Origin: Entonaema liquescens
Lineage: Eukaryota > Ascomycota > Sordariomycetes > Xylariales > Xylariaceae
Reading direction: 5' to 3'
NCBI GenBank assembly: GCA_902805475.1
Contig: CADCSX010000008.1
Coordinates: forward strand, 1,922,001-1,986,000
Length of the DNA: 64,000 nt
Part shown: piece by piece, positions 36,540-48,910 of the stretch
Numbering within the stretch: position 1 is the first letter of the stretch
Layout: every line of letters begins with the position of its first letter
Program-made: the position numbers and the translations under genes
The notes under the pieces: model-generated
Database searches by the model: none
Seen by the model: the letters and a program-made list of their open reading frames with translations, nothing else
Told to the model about the DNA's origin: nothing

Positions 36540-37501
36540 ATGTCCATGTACGCTATGTCGCAACACCAATACTCATACCCGCCCGCGCCGGCGCCGAGAC
36601 AGTACTCGGCACACGGGACCAGCAGCGCTTTCTCCAGCTCGGCCAACCCTGATGAGGATTGGACCAAGATATCGGACCTTGCCGAACGCAGGAGGATACA
36701 GAATCGAATTGCCCAGCGCAACTACCGTAGGTTATACCATTAAGCTTTACTCTTAGCAATGATCGGGTAACCTAACAGTGTCTTTAGGCAAGAAGCTTAA
36801 GAGGCGTCTGGAAGACCTCGAGAGGCGCGCCGGTACCTCGGATGACGCATCCTCTCCTACAGGAAGTGACAAGCAGTCGCAATCTGGCAGCACCCGGAAT
36901 ACCAAGAAGACGAGCTCCTCTAAGGCGCAGAAGCCTACCGCAGCTCCGCACAAAGCCGTACAGCCTCAATTCACACCTCCGATGAACCATGACGACGAGA
37001 TAATATTCGGCCAAGCGTATGACGACCGAGAGCGGTCTCACACTCCGCCGTTCATGCCCTACTCGGCATATCCCCCTCCTGACGAGATGGTCCTCCCTCC
37101 GTACAACTCGGCTCAGCCCTACCATCACCCAATTACCACCGGCGAAGGCTACCCCAGCTACATAGCTACGACCGTCCCCTGCACGCTTCCTCCCATGACA
37201 CACTTCCACGATGCTATCAAGAGGGAGTCGTATCCGGAGGAATCCATATCTCCGTACATGAACTATGGTTTCGTACCCGCAATGGAAGCCCACGGCCAAA
37301 ATCCGTACGACCACTCCAACCCTCATGTGAGTCATGTGCGCGCTTACTCCCGCCGAGAACCTCGTAGCTGATCGGTGTTGCTAGACTCCACCGCTTTCAC
37401 ACTCATACGAACACTCGGCAAACTGTTCAGAGTCCGGTTATGACTACCCGACAACACCTCTCTCGATGCCGGGGTCGCCCGGTCTCGGGCAACATCGCTA
37501 A
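36540..37501 (+). CDS. bZIP transcription factor
   Basis: Nuclear DNA-binding protein of 280 aa. Three exons: 36540-36726, 36788-37326 and 37385-37501. The first intron interrupts the basic region and splicing restores NRIAQRNYRKKLKRRLEDLE (residues about 55-74). The basic region carries the N-x2-A-Q-x2-YR signature. The zipper is short: Leu66, Leu70 and Leu73 are followed by RRAG and a Ser/Thr/Lys-rich segment, so no long heptad series is visible. The remainder is Pro/Tyr/Ser-rich and probably disordered. The C-terminal exon (TPPLSHSYEH...GLGQHR) follows a good GTGAGT donor and GCTAG acceptor and matches the style of the rest. Target genes unknown. It stands alone, with spacers on both sides. 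Confidence 0.9.
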
Positions 37502-38623
37502 TGGCTCGTAGCCAGCTAGAGCAGTGAGGCATGATGGGACACGAATGCATGGAGAATGGGGAATATGGATGGATGGATTATGTTTTATCTTGGGCATGGC
37601 GGGAGGGGGCAAGATATCTTACATGGAAGACGAAGGGCTCGTCTCCGTGGTGCATATAGTTGGTTTAGGGATATCCAGGTGCAGCGCGGTGTTATTTGAC
37701 GGGATTTTCACATGACCTTAGATGATACATACAAAGGGCTCTCTCGAGCCGAAGTAAGAATATTGGCGAATGGAACGGAGGTTGGCACGAATATGTCAGT
37801 TTACTGTGCAGGGAATGCAAATATTTCTTCATATTTATGGCTACTATGACTGGTAGATGGAAGCTTCAAGTTCCGTACTTAGGAATATTAGTAAAAATTT
37901 CAAGTTATTTATTCCTCTCAATTCGAGTTGCGACAAGCCGTAGACAATGAGGTCAAGAGGTGATCGCGATACCGAAAGCGATACGGAGTTATCGCATAGA
38001 TGTAACGAATCTGGGCGATCCCTTTCTCTCAGGTCGCATCCGCCCAGACAAATGCGCGGCACAATTACCACTTGGCTGCGATCATGCTCCAACCACCATC
38101 CACCATCCCCCGTCGGCTGTACGACGTAATCGTACAGCTCGTGACCCGAGCAGGGTGTTAGCTCCGAGAACTTTACGCATGTTTCGAGACCTCGCGCATT
38201 GCGACGTCCGCGTCGGATCTAAGGTCCTTTTTTTATATTTTCGGGACCGGTTTCCGTCACGTGCCAATTCCTTTACCATTTACTCGTTGGGGCAGTTTAG
38301 TATTAATACAACATGAAAACCGTTAAGCCATTCGCATCGTGACATGACATTGCGATGTTTACCTTTTTAATTTATTTTCCAATTTCAATAAGAATAAAAA
38401 GCTACGTTAAGATATTAACTTTAACATACATACCTAAATTATGTAATCTTGCGCTATTAATTAACTCTATACGGTGGGTATTAGCAATGATTTAAATTAT
38501 GTAACTAAGTACTACTACAGGTATACCTTATAGAGAAATCTGTATGTATATAGTTCTATATATTTATATGTACATCTACATCTTCACATATACAAACATC
38601 TGAACCGAGTAGCAAGCTTTAAT

Positions 38624-38654
<31 letters not shown>

Positions 38655-39160
38655 AATCTACCAACCGCATTAATATTCATTTAGCTTTAGCTTTGACAAG
38701 CACATACCTCCAACTGTTACTCCACAACCCGAAGAATATCAGGGAAAAAGAAATGATACTACGTACGCTATATACGCTACGTGAAGTGCTAACCTTGCCG
38801 TATTGGTATTACCACTACCCAGATCCAGATTAGGTTGTGAGACAAGTCCGCCTAAGCTCAAGACGATGCTGTGCACTGACCTCGTCTTTGAGCCTCAATG
38901 CAATGACCGATCGTCTTCATTTGACTTCACGTCTTCATCCTAGCGTTGTTACCGTTGCGACTTTTTACGCGTTGAGAGTTCGTGGTCTGGCTGAGCGACA
39001 CTGATAATCACCCGACTTCTGTTCGCTGAGATCCTTATCTTATTCAGGGATAAGAACAAGGAGCTTGCGAGGGACTTATATATATATATATATACATATA
39101 TCTTTATATTGCGGATATATACGGTGAGAGGAGGGACGCCAAGAGAAGAATTTGATAGCT
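37502..39160. other. intergenic spacer
   Basis: Between the bZIP 3' end and the CIA30 start. AT-rich around 38380-38660, with a poly-T run at about 38639-38655 and a TA dinucleotide run at about 39077-39093 just upstream of the CIA30 gene. No gene seen. Confidence 0.5.
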
Positions 39161-39868
39161 ATGGGTGAGCCTAAATTTTACCTCTTCGGAGGATATAAGT
39201 AAGTCCTTACGCCCCAAGACATAGCATCTTTGCCCTTTCTCGAATTATACCTCTGACACTCGCCAAAGGCTATGGAACGAGCACGCCTGGTGCCCATCCG
39301 ACGACCGGGTACGCGGTGGCAAGAGCCATAGCCTGTTGGCATGCTCCGCCGATTCGACGGTAGCCACGTTTAGCGGCGAATTGGACATCACGGCGCTCGG
39401 CGGCGCGGGCTTTGCGTCGCAGCGGACGGTTGATCCTCAGTCTTGGGACCTGCTCGACTACCAAGGACTGAGCCTCGGCGTAGCCAAGAGCGACGGCAAG
39501 AAGTACACGCTCATACTCAAAGACGATATCCCATCCAAGCGGCCCGACGGCAGGGAGGAGAGCGCGGTCATCTGGGAATACGACTTCGTGCCCGCCGACA
39601 AGTCCGAGGTAACCATCTCCTGGGATGACTTCAAACCCACGTATCGAGGACAACCGAAATCGGACGCTGCACCGTTGCGCTTGGATCATATCAAACGGAT
39701 AAGCATCATGATGCGAAGGTTTGTTCTATGCCCCGCACGTCCTTCTTTTCTTGCTTCTCTTGCTAAGATCGTACCGGCAGCTTCTTTGGCGAGCAGGAGG
39801 GCCCCTTTAGATTGGACCTTAGCTATATCGCAGCTATTATACCCGAGAACAAACCGGAGGAAGATTAA
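39161..39868 (+). CDS. CIA30-domain protein
   Basis: Small single-domain protein (191 aa) of the CIA30 family, named for complex I intermediate-associated protein 30, a jelly-roll-like fold. Exons are 39161-39198, 39269-39718 and 39781-39868. The first exon gives MGEPKFYLFGGYK. The second begins LWNEHAWCPSDDRVRGG, the family's opening motif, and continues with GELDITALGGAGFASQRT, KKYTLILKDD and WDDFKPTYRGQP. The third completes IMMRSFFGEQEGPFRLDL and ends PENKPEED. All junction phases agree. No clear mitochondrial presequence is visible, so a role in complex I assembly is not demonstrated; fungal stand-alone members are largely uncharacterised. Confidence 0.88.
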
Positions 39869-41687
39869 GACATGTTTCTCTTAGATGGGGTTGAATTCTA
39901 ATTGCTTTGGGGGCGAAGAGCGAAATTAGTTGGGAGTTCCATCCAGTGTACTGTTCACCTCAGGGAGGTAGATCCGGGGATAACGACAGCGATGCATGCT
40001 GACCGACCCGGTAAATCCTTACGTTGGTTTGTATTGGCTGGAACGATTCCTTGAGTGCCTACTTAACCAATAATAAGAAACATAAATCCTAATAGTTGGG
40101 TTAGGTAGTTAGACCTCTGGAACCTAGAAAATATCATCCTTATGTGCACAATAAGCCAAATTGTCGTCTAGTCCGGGACACCCTTTCGTTGGTTCGTACG
40201 TAGTCACAAACGAGTAACGGGTAACAGAGTCCCACAACTCCATGACTTATGAGTGAGCTGTTAGACGATTTCCTAGGCATGCTACCGTGCGCCTTAAGCC
40301 CTAGCAAGCCGTACGCCATCGCGTGCTCTCTGGGAAAACGATCTCGAGTTCCGTACCGTGGATACGCATATCGACGGCATACACTTCAAAACAAGTAAAG
40401 CTGTTGCAGGTTTCCCTGGCCCTGTCCTCTCGGCAGTCAGTGTGGGGTGTGCCGCGGGCCCTTTCAACCTCGCTGATTCGCCGAAGGTCTGACGTGCTTT
40501 TCCCAATCCTTAGCCATCCCATCCCCCATAGGCCAACTAGCTAGCTAGCTACGAAAGGACGCTCTCGAGCCCACATATCTTCTTCAGGGGAGAGGAGTGT
40601 CGGGACTCCCTAAGCCCTACGCATGAATCAGTCCCCTTGGCAAGGAGAGCCCTTCCTAATTCTAGATCCTGCAGATGCCCACATCTGGACAATGTGCGCC
40701 GGGTCCGTTGGGATGTGGCGATGGGTCGGTCTGTCATGTAAGCTTCAACGCCCCGAACGTTACCATACCATTTCTTTCGCACCGCTGCCATGACACGGCA
40801 TGTTACAAAACTAGCGACTTGGGAGCGCCGTTGAAATGCATGTCTCGCGTCTTGAGGCCCGTCATATGACTATCGGGGCAGGGTTAATATCACCGGTTTG
40901 AACGCCTTGGTTCCTGGTGCTAGGCTCTTTGGTGCTTAGCTACATTGTTAGGTTGGAATATATCTGTTCGTCCTATTTTACCTCACTACCATACTACTAA
41001 CATCTATCTGGCATAGTCGACGGGGCTAGGTGGGAATGCTATAGTAAGTAGCTGGGGCGGCGCCGTCGCCGGCAGATACCCAACGTTAGGCGTAGACTAT
41101 TGTTGGGTTGGCCAGGAACAGGAGAGCTTGCTTGCTTGCTTGCTCGTCTCCGAGCAGGTCTGGTCCATACGGGGTTGCCACACACGCACGTCTACATGCA
41201 TGCACCAAGGGTACATAGCTAAGGTTCTTACCGTGTGGTATCCACATGGAGAGCGGCGACGACTGAGCTGTGGGCTGGCTGCCATGCTTGGGTCAGGAGG
41301 TTCGCCGAGTTGGAGGCGGTCGATCGAACACGCTTGCATGAAGCTGGCCCGGCCGTTTACAGGCAAACTATTAGTGCCGAGAAACACCATCGAGGGCATA
41401 TCTATCGAGCCCTCCCCATCCTTTTTTCCCACCGCGGCTGGGAAACGTGGGTACGTACGTTCGTGTAAGTAACCTACCTACTCAACTGACGAATGTGAGT
41501 CCCCGACCCTTCGGCATGCTTCTTCCGCTCATGCATACATACTACGAGAGGGGAGAGGTGGGTTATCTGGTACATACCGCCTCCTCACTCACTCACGACT
41601 CTATTTGATCAATACTCGGAGAAATTGGGGCCCAGACCCGCGTCTATCCAACCAGCATCGGCATGGACAGGCGCAAGAAGAAAAAAA

Positions 41688-41711
41688 GGGGGGGAGGGGG
41701 AGGGAGAAGGG
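41688..41711 (+). other. G-quadruplex motif
   Basis: Four G runs (7, 5, 3 and 3) separated by 1, 1 and 4 bases fit the canonical quadruplex pattern. Confidence 0.5.
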
Positions 41712-42072
41712 AAAGAAAGAGGCTGTTTACAACAGGGCAGGATTGGGGAGGGGGCGAAAAGCTGCCCGATCCTTGCATGGACAATTCCCAGTCCCAGCCA
41801 GAACCGGCTTCTTCGTCAGCTTTGGAAAAATGATGCGGGCCAGCTCCCTGGGTCCGGGCTTACGCGCGCGAGATTGTATATATACGTATTAGATAAGACC
41901 CAGATCTTGCTAAGTTCCTCGAACCCCCCCGTTCCAGTTCGTGGGAAAATCCATGTTCGGTACAGAAAGTGCTGAGTAAGACCAACCACGGGGGAAACTC
42001 GTGTCTCTCCCCTTCCACCCTTCCACCCCCCCAACGCAACGCATGGCCATATGCTATGCTATAGTATACGCG

Positions 42073-42110
<38 letters not shown>
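42073..42110 (+). repeat. (CATATA)6 microsatellite
   Basis: Six perfect hexamer units followed by a partial one. Confidence 0.95.
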
Positions 42111-42111
<1 letters not shown>

Positions 42112-43487
42112 CCTATGTAACCCCCTTCTGTTGACCATAGGAGGAGGAGTGGATTCGCGTGAGGGGGTTACGCCGAAAGAGTCAACAGGTGGAGGGTTCT
42201 CTCTCAGACAGTAGGTAGGCAGGCAGAGACGATGTCCATGTCTACCTACCTAGGCACTGCAGGTATCTATGGAACTCCCATAGGCATCCAGACAGGTATG
42301 CACCGTTTGAATATTCGGAAAGGGGTGCCGAGTAGCCTTTCCTACGGCAGTGCACGCACGGGGCTCGAATACATACGCTGATTCCCAGGATCCGGATCAC
42401 CGGGATTGTCAGCAATGCCTAACCTTACATGCCCTACGTACCTACATATATAAACGAGGCGTAAAAGTAAATTAAGAATGGTCTCCCGGACACTTCTGGC
42501 CGCGAACCCTGGCTACATCTGCACATGCCTTTTGATGGATACTCAAATAGTCTCAACCCTATATACATATCTACCTGGTGTACCGCGGTTCTGAGGCGGA
42601 TATATTTCCGCTCGTCTGTCTTCTTTCGTGGCCGCAGGCCGAGATAGGAGTGGCTTGTAGACCCGAAGCAGTTGATTCAATCTCATGCGGGTCAAGTATG
42701 TTAAGAAAGTATTCAACTTTCTCCAAAACCTATAGATTAAGTAGCTTTCAAATGATTTGCGTCACGCACACGGTAGTGAGATGGTACGCTGTGATGAGCT
42801 AGCCATATATGTAACCTCTTTCATCACTAAAAACTCAATAGGCAGAGATCATCAACAGAGCCTGCATAGCTCCAGGTATGTTATGTTATGAAAGGTTTCC
42901 TCTCACCGTGGAGCATCTCCTTCTAAACAGACACCAAGGGTATGTGTTAATCGGGGACTTAGAGCATCGTAGTTCAGGTTACAAATGATACACTGATGAT
43001 ATAGTCAATAGTTCTTGCGTAAATTATATACTATTTTTGGGTATTTATCGCGCTTTTAAAAGGCGCCCTCAGACGTATAAGCAAAAGCTGTCGAGCCTTT
43101 TCTCTCCCTACTCTACCATCTCCAAGTACGCGCCGATAATTGTCCCTAGTCTGTCCATTCTACCATTAAAGACCGTAAGCATATTCCGCTTTTCCCTAAA
43201 CGCCCCGAAGCTTTTAAGGCCGAACCATATCCCTCATATGAATTGCACCGCTCCCGCACATGATGAACAAAGCAACCCAATTATATATGTAACGAAGTAG
43301 TGATGTTAGTATAGTATGTAAGTGACAAAGGCCACCTCTGGTCAGTGATCATCAACATCGTCAATGCGTGACTTCCGCTGCTCGAACCAAGATAAACAAA
43401 CTTTCATAGGGATACGCTTTCTTGGGACTGCCTCTTAAAAACTACCTCTCTCGAATAGAAAAATGAAATGGGTTGAGACGTAAAGCT

Positions 43488-46400
43488 CTACGCAACATCC
43501 AAGTCAATAGCGGCAGGCTTTTGCTCCGCTATGACATCTGTGTCGGTTGAAAAGTCGGTTGATACGTTATGGTCATCCTCACTCTCGCTCACTATAAGTT
43601 AAGTTAGTTGCTGTTTTGTATTACTGAACATTAGCTGAAAGACAAATACTCACTGCTGCCATAGCCGGTATCCGTGTCGATGCCCATTCCCACAACACCA
43701 CGGGTTACGGTCAAACATCGTTCAATCATTTGATGCCGAACTTCTGGTTCGAGCCCGCAATCTTTCCCAGTCCATATCCGCAGTGTGCCCGAAAGACGCT
43801 CCAGCGTATCGGCACACGCTTCGGCGGCAAATTCATGACTAGCAAGTCGGTCCATTAATTTGAAGGTAGCAGTGTAACCGAGCAATCCCATATCATTGAT
43901 AGGGTGGATTTGGTCAATTACACCATAGATATCGACTGGCTCTTCAGGGGGAGAGAATTTTTGAAGGTGTGCAATAGCCATAGCACATAAGAGAGAAGTA
44001 CGCATCTCGGTTGTCATGACTAGTGAAGGTGGAAGCACCTTGATAGGGGTGGGTGACGATGGCGCAACGCGGGTAGGGCTACCTAGGGGACTAGTTGATG
44101 AGAGAACGGGGGTAACGGGACCAATGGCTTGCAATGCAGCCATTATGTTGATGTTTCGTTTCTCCTCAAAGAGCAGCGCACGTGCAACTAGAGCACGGTT
44201 TTGGGCGATGGAACCAATCGGGGCGGTCCTGATGGCCAGGGACACGTCGTCCTCGACTTGTTGAACCGCACCCGCACTCTCCTCTTGCACCAGAAGACTA
44301 TTTGTGAGTGCGCTTTGCAGTGTCATATTTGACCACCAGGCTGCAACAGCGTCCATCGGTGAGCGAACTGCCAAGTCTTCTACTACAGTGTCCATGCCGT
44401 CAATCATCCCGATGGCGTTATAGTCGGTGGGGCGGTTCCAGGCGAGATTATGTGCTCTTTGAACGATATTCGGGTTCAATACCACATCGCAATCCTGCTC
44501 GAGCAAGGCGGCTAAGTGATCAGGTAGCTCATCATCCGATTGTTCCTGGCCACCGCGGCGAAGCTGTGTAAGGAGCCTGTGTAATTGTTTTGCTTCGTTC
44601 CATTTTGATCGAGCTAATTTTGACGCAAAAGTATTGAATATGCCGAGTTGGATACCAGAGAGGCCAACCTCCCACAACAGGACTCGAATATGGAGCGCCT
44701 TAAGCATCAATCGAAGTGGAGTGGTGGGAAGAGTTCCGGAAGCGAGCAAGGTGAGAGTAAGTCGGCTCTTGCTGATCTCGACATCTCCCCCGGCCAATTG
44801 AGCATCTAGGGCGATTGCCCATGCCTTAACACGAGCAAGCTCCTCGTCTTCCGTCAGACCTGTCAACATCTGATAACCATGGATTCCGATAAGGTTCCTC
44901 AGGCTCAGCTTCAGTGTTTTGAGACCAAGCGCGGCAGCCTCGAGGAAGAAGTTATGCCGTGGAACCCAGACTGTCTGGATGGCTGTGAGCCATGCTTGAC
45001 GACGTACGTGGATAGGGGATGCTAGAGATGGCACCGCTTTCAGAGAAGCCTGTTTCTGTTGCTTGGAACCTTGCACACTTGGTGGTCTACGCTCCGCGAG
45101 TGAGGGGAACACGGCCCACCAAATACTACAGAGCAGCAATGCAACCCTGATATAATATAATACCTGCGCACCGTGGAGATGATAACCCATGAAGTCGATC
45201 TTCAATGAGGATGTAAGTAAACCGAGAAGGTGTATGGGAATGGCGAAGAGACCGCGGCCTCCTGGCGTCTCGTTGTTTTGCTCATTCTCTCGAACAGCCT
45301 CAAGTAACATCAACCCGGCCAGGGAACCAACCATCAACTTCCCAAAATAAGGGCCGGCGTTCTGCCAACCTCTTGCTTGCATGTGATGTTGCTGTTGGAT
45401 CTGCTGTTGGCGTATCAAATTGGGATTGGGATTGTTGCCAAAAGATGGCCTTGGTGGCACCGGATACGGCTGACCCGTCACTAGCTGGGCGGCAATTATA
45501 CGCTTCATATCATCAGGTACCTGTATCATGCCTTGTGGGTCGGCTTGGCCCGGCGCGCCCATGGCTGGGTTCGCGTATCCATTCGGCTCTTGTGAGTACT
45601 GTATGGGTGTGGAAGGCGTCGTTTGTTGCAAGGGACTGACTGCGCCGTTCATTGCACCCGCCATGAATAGTTTCTCAAACGCAGCTATTCGCTGCTGCAT
45701 GGCCGAGTTCTCATCGACAAGTCGGATGTTCCTCTTCTCTAGATGCCGAATATACTCGGTGGCTTTGCTTAGAACCTATAGTATAAAGTTTAGTGCTTAC
45801 GATATTATTATGTGAAAGACTAGGATAGACAAACCGTCGCTTTGTTGAGCTTGTGTGCAGGAGTTAAGCCGTGCAGCTCTTCTCTGTCTTCAGTAGTGTC
45901 CTCGCCCCTCGCGCTCTTTGACATAATGCGTAGACTCGGTACACTATCTCGCAGAGCTGCTATCTTATCATTGAGATTAGTGCGATATCTCTTCTCGATC
46001 ATGTTGTGAGCCGTCTTTTTTACTGGCTGGTGGCTGTCAAGATCGTCGTCGTCGTCATCGTCAAGGTCTATGGATGACTTTCGCTTGCGACTATTCGACT
46101 TGGACGATAGGCTCTGGTCCTCGGGCGAGGATATGGAAGATGACTTGTACACCGGACCGGCCGAATCAGGACTCGCCTCGCTCTTGGGGGAACGGTAGTG
46201 AAGTTGGGCCGGCATGGCGATGTTCTGCAGTTTTTGGCGTTGCTCTTCAGTAAGGCCCTTTGGACCAGCGCCGTTCGGTCGGATTTGCAGCGTCGTAGTA
46301 TTTACCATCGGGCCTACGGTCGGCAGTGGATTCGACGGACCGGGTGCCATGGAAGACGGGGCCACCGCAGCGGGAGGCTGCGGCGGCGGCGGCGGCTGGG

Positions 46401-46653
46401 AAGCGAGGCCATTGTCCAGTTCGGGCTGCTGGCTTAGATTCCACTCGTCTTGATAAAAAGCATTAGTATCGTATGTGTCGTAGGGAGGTGTGTCTTGAAA
46501 GGTCCAATTAGGGTCAGTGTAGAATTGTTGGTTGCTGTTGCTGGAGTCGGTCAACGTTGCGTCCCCATTACTTGGGTTATTGCCATCTTGGTAATACGGG
46601 CCGCTTGGATCGTCGAGACCAAAGAGGTCAGAGGGCTCTTGCTGGTCCGTCAT
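43488..46653 (-). CDS. srbA: sterol regulatory element-binding bHLH factor (SrbA/Sre1 type)
   Basis: Membrane-tethered bHLH factor which in fungi controls ergosterol synthesis, hypoxia adaptation and azole response after proteolytic release from the ER. Three exons: 46653-45835, 45775-43654 and 43591-43488 (1014 aa, close to Aspergillus SrbA). The bHLH starts at about residue 212 and contains the SREBP-specific Tyr223 in EKRYR. It is followed by the fungal insertion SKSARGEDTTEDREELHGL and, across the first intron, KATVLSKATEYIRHLEK. Two hydrophobic segments lie at about 417-434 and 475-497. The C-terminal region matches the fungal SREBP C-terminal domain and the last 35 residues are acidic. 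The N-terminus is Gln/Pro/Asn-rich, an activation-like region. An acidic Asp run is at about 197-206. The gene looks complete. The symbol follows homology to Aspergillus SrbA. Confidence 0.93.
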
Positions 46654-47135
46654 GGTGGCACTGATACTGGTACGATCATGAGATGCAGGTGTGGTTCGAC
46701 ATCAGCAGGCACCACAGCAAGTCCTTCAGCCGCTCTTGTCCAGGTCAAGACAAGCGAAAGGAGGGGGTTTGCATATGGCGGGAACGACCAGGGGGTATTG
46801 TCGTTGGGATGACCTGATCGTACGGCCTGGAAGAGTATAGTGCCCGTCTGGCACCGATGGATGAATATGAAAATGGATCGGTTGGTTGGCTCACGCAATT
46901 GATCTTGAGGGTATATAAGCCTAGATGGGGAAGGCGACAAAATGTTGTAGATTGAAGACACAAGGGGAATTTCTGTTCGACTAAGATTGTTGTTCAAGGT
47001 TGAAACGGGACAAGCAAAATGCGGAAGTGTAGAATGGGAAAAGACGGGAAAAGCTTGCTTTGCGACGCCAAGGCTTCCCCGTTTAAAAACAGCACTTTAA
47101 GAGGGCGGAGAGGGGATAATCTACCCAAGGTTATT

Positions 47136-47246
47136 AGGTAGGTTAGATAGGTTAGATAGGTTGGATAGGTTGAATAAGTTAGGTATAGGTACGCGAGCAG
47201 GCGAGCAGGCGAGTTTCTGTTCTGGGTTCTGGGTTCTGGGTTCTGG
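47136..47246 (+). repeat. cluster of three short tandem repeats
   Basis: Adjacent arrays: degenerate TAGGTTAGA (47136-47182), GCGAGCAG (about 47193-47213) and TTCTGGG (about 47217-47246). Confidence 0.85.
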
Positions 47247-47704
47247 TAAGGTCTAAAGAGAGAAAGTGGACGTGGATTCTTTGCTAAACCAACGCCCTTT
47301 TCGTTGCTCTTTTCTCCTGTAAACTCCCAAGCCTTCAAGATGCGACTTTTGTAAGGCGTATTAAATTATCTTATTACCTTGCAACTCGTACCAAATGTTT
47401 GGTGGGCAACTCCTGTCGCACGCACACGCGGCGAGATTAGAGATTTGCTTTTTCCGAGATCTTAGAATCCGATAGGGCGGGTGTGTCGACAAGGTGCGAA
47501 AAATCCAATTGCGAGAATGAAAAAACGGGGGAATTTTCGACAGAGGCTTGGAAGAATCATACGATGGACGGGCGGATTGATGGAATAGCGTACATGTAGC
47601 GAAGATATGTACGAAGTAGCGAGGTATTGTGTAGTCTATGTAAGTAAAATCGATCGGGCTCAATCGAGACGCTTGGACCTCTTAACGGGTCTTGCCTTCT
47701 TCAG

Positions 47705-47759
47705 AACCTGGCTCAACTGGCTCAACCTGGCTTAACCTGGCTTAACCTGGCTGAACCTG
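47705..47759 (+). repeat. AACCTGGCTT-type decamer repeat
   Basis: About five degenerate 10-bp units. Confidence 0.85.
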
Positions 47760-48910
47760 CTTTGGAAGATCTTCGGCCTACCCGTCTAGCTTGCTCTATT
47801 GGTGGGGTGCTATGGGGAACTGTGGACCATGTGCTACTAGCCACTCATAAGTCTCGATGTAGACATGAGTAAATCAGCCACTTTCCATACGCTCTTTCCT
47901 TATTCTAGTATAGCGGCTACCGACACTACTATGTACAAGAATTGTGCGACGAATTACGCCCGTACCTTACCCTTACCTTATCCCGTTCAGCCCTTTGTGA
48001 CATGTCTGAGTACTCTAAGTACTAAAGTATCTACCTGCATAATTGTACTACACTGTCGGCATTGTACAAACCACATGTACGAACAACTCTGTAAGGGCCT
48101 GTAAGGGCCTAACGAGCTTAGTTACCTATAACTAAGGTAGCCTAACCTTGTTGTCAACGGGTGGCTGCTCTAAATTCTATATCACATTAATTGTATTGAT
48201 TAATAGTCCGAATGGTCGGTACAACTTCAGAATCAGGTTCATAGTAAAACAAGGCGAGTCGTCATAGATAGTGTAATGAACCGCTTGGGAACCGCTTGGA
48301 TCCGTCAATCAATTGCCCAGGTTGAACTGCTTACCCGAGGCTCTCCCCAGCCAATCATAGCCAGAATCGATGTCACCGCAGTAATAAGTACAAGTTAAGT
48401 GTGAGTAGTGTATCTATTCGGTTCACAATAGTCTAACTCCTAACCTGACCCACCATGAGAGTAGCCTATCCCTTTTCTCTTACGCTGACTCTTGGGTTCG
48501 TAAGGTGGTTCAAAAATATGTAAGTAGGTAGGTATGCGAACATATCCACACACAACAGCTTCGTAAAATAAAACACGCGTCAAAGTAGTCGGGATTGTGT
48601 TCCTAGCTTATAATAGTGTTACGAAGGCATGCTAGCAGGGGACGTGTCTACCAAATATAGATACCATTCGACTAAATACATAGCTTCAAATTTGAATATG
48701 AAATTGTAAATTAACTGCTTCAATTTCAAAAAAGTGGTATATAGAACTGTAAGCAAATGCTTTGAATCAGAAAATAGATAGCCCTCTACATCATTCATTA
48801 GATTTTGAAACGCAACGATCCATCCAAGACGCCAGGACAATAGATTCAGGCCCATGTCAACCCTTATCAACCCACCCAGACATTTCATTAAAACCCACAA
48901 TCCCATACCT

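Larger units (their letters stand above)
39869..43487. other. 3.6-kb intergenic region
   Basis: Contains a G-tract cluster at 41688-41711, a CATATA repeat at 42073-42110 and frequent ACCTA/TAGGT words. Open frames at about 40296-40492 and 41128-41472 have no start or domain support. I see no gene. Confidence 0.45.
46654..48910. other. intergenic region with minisatellites, upstream of SREBP gene
   Basis: Likely holds the 5' leader and promoter of the SREBP gene at its left. Tandem words at 47136-47182, 47193-47246 and 47705-47759 are listed separately. No gene recognised. Confidence 0.5.

Noticed and set aside
40296..40492. Plus-strand frame containing DLEFRTVDTHIDGIHFKTSK
   Set aside because: It looks protein-like but has no ATG, no upstream exon with matching phase, and the opposite strand is open as well. 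Left uncalled.
41128..41472. Overlapping plus-strand frames of 77 and 114 codons
   Set aside because: Two frames and the reverse strand are all open, which points to composition rather than coding. No domain.
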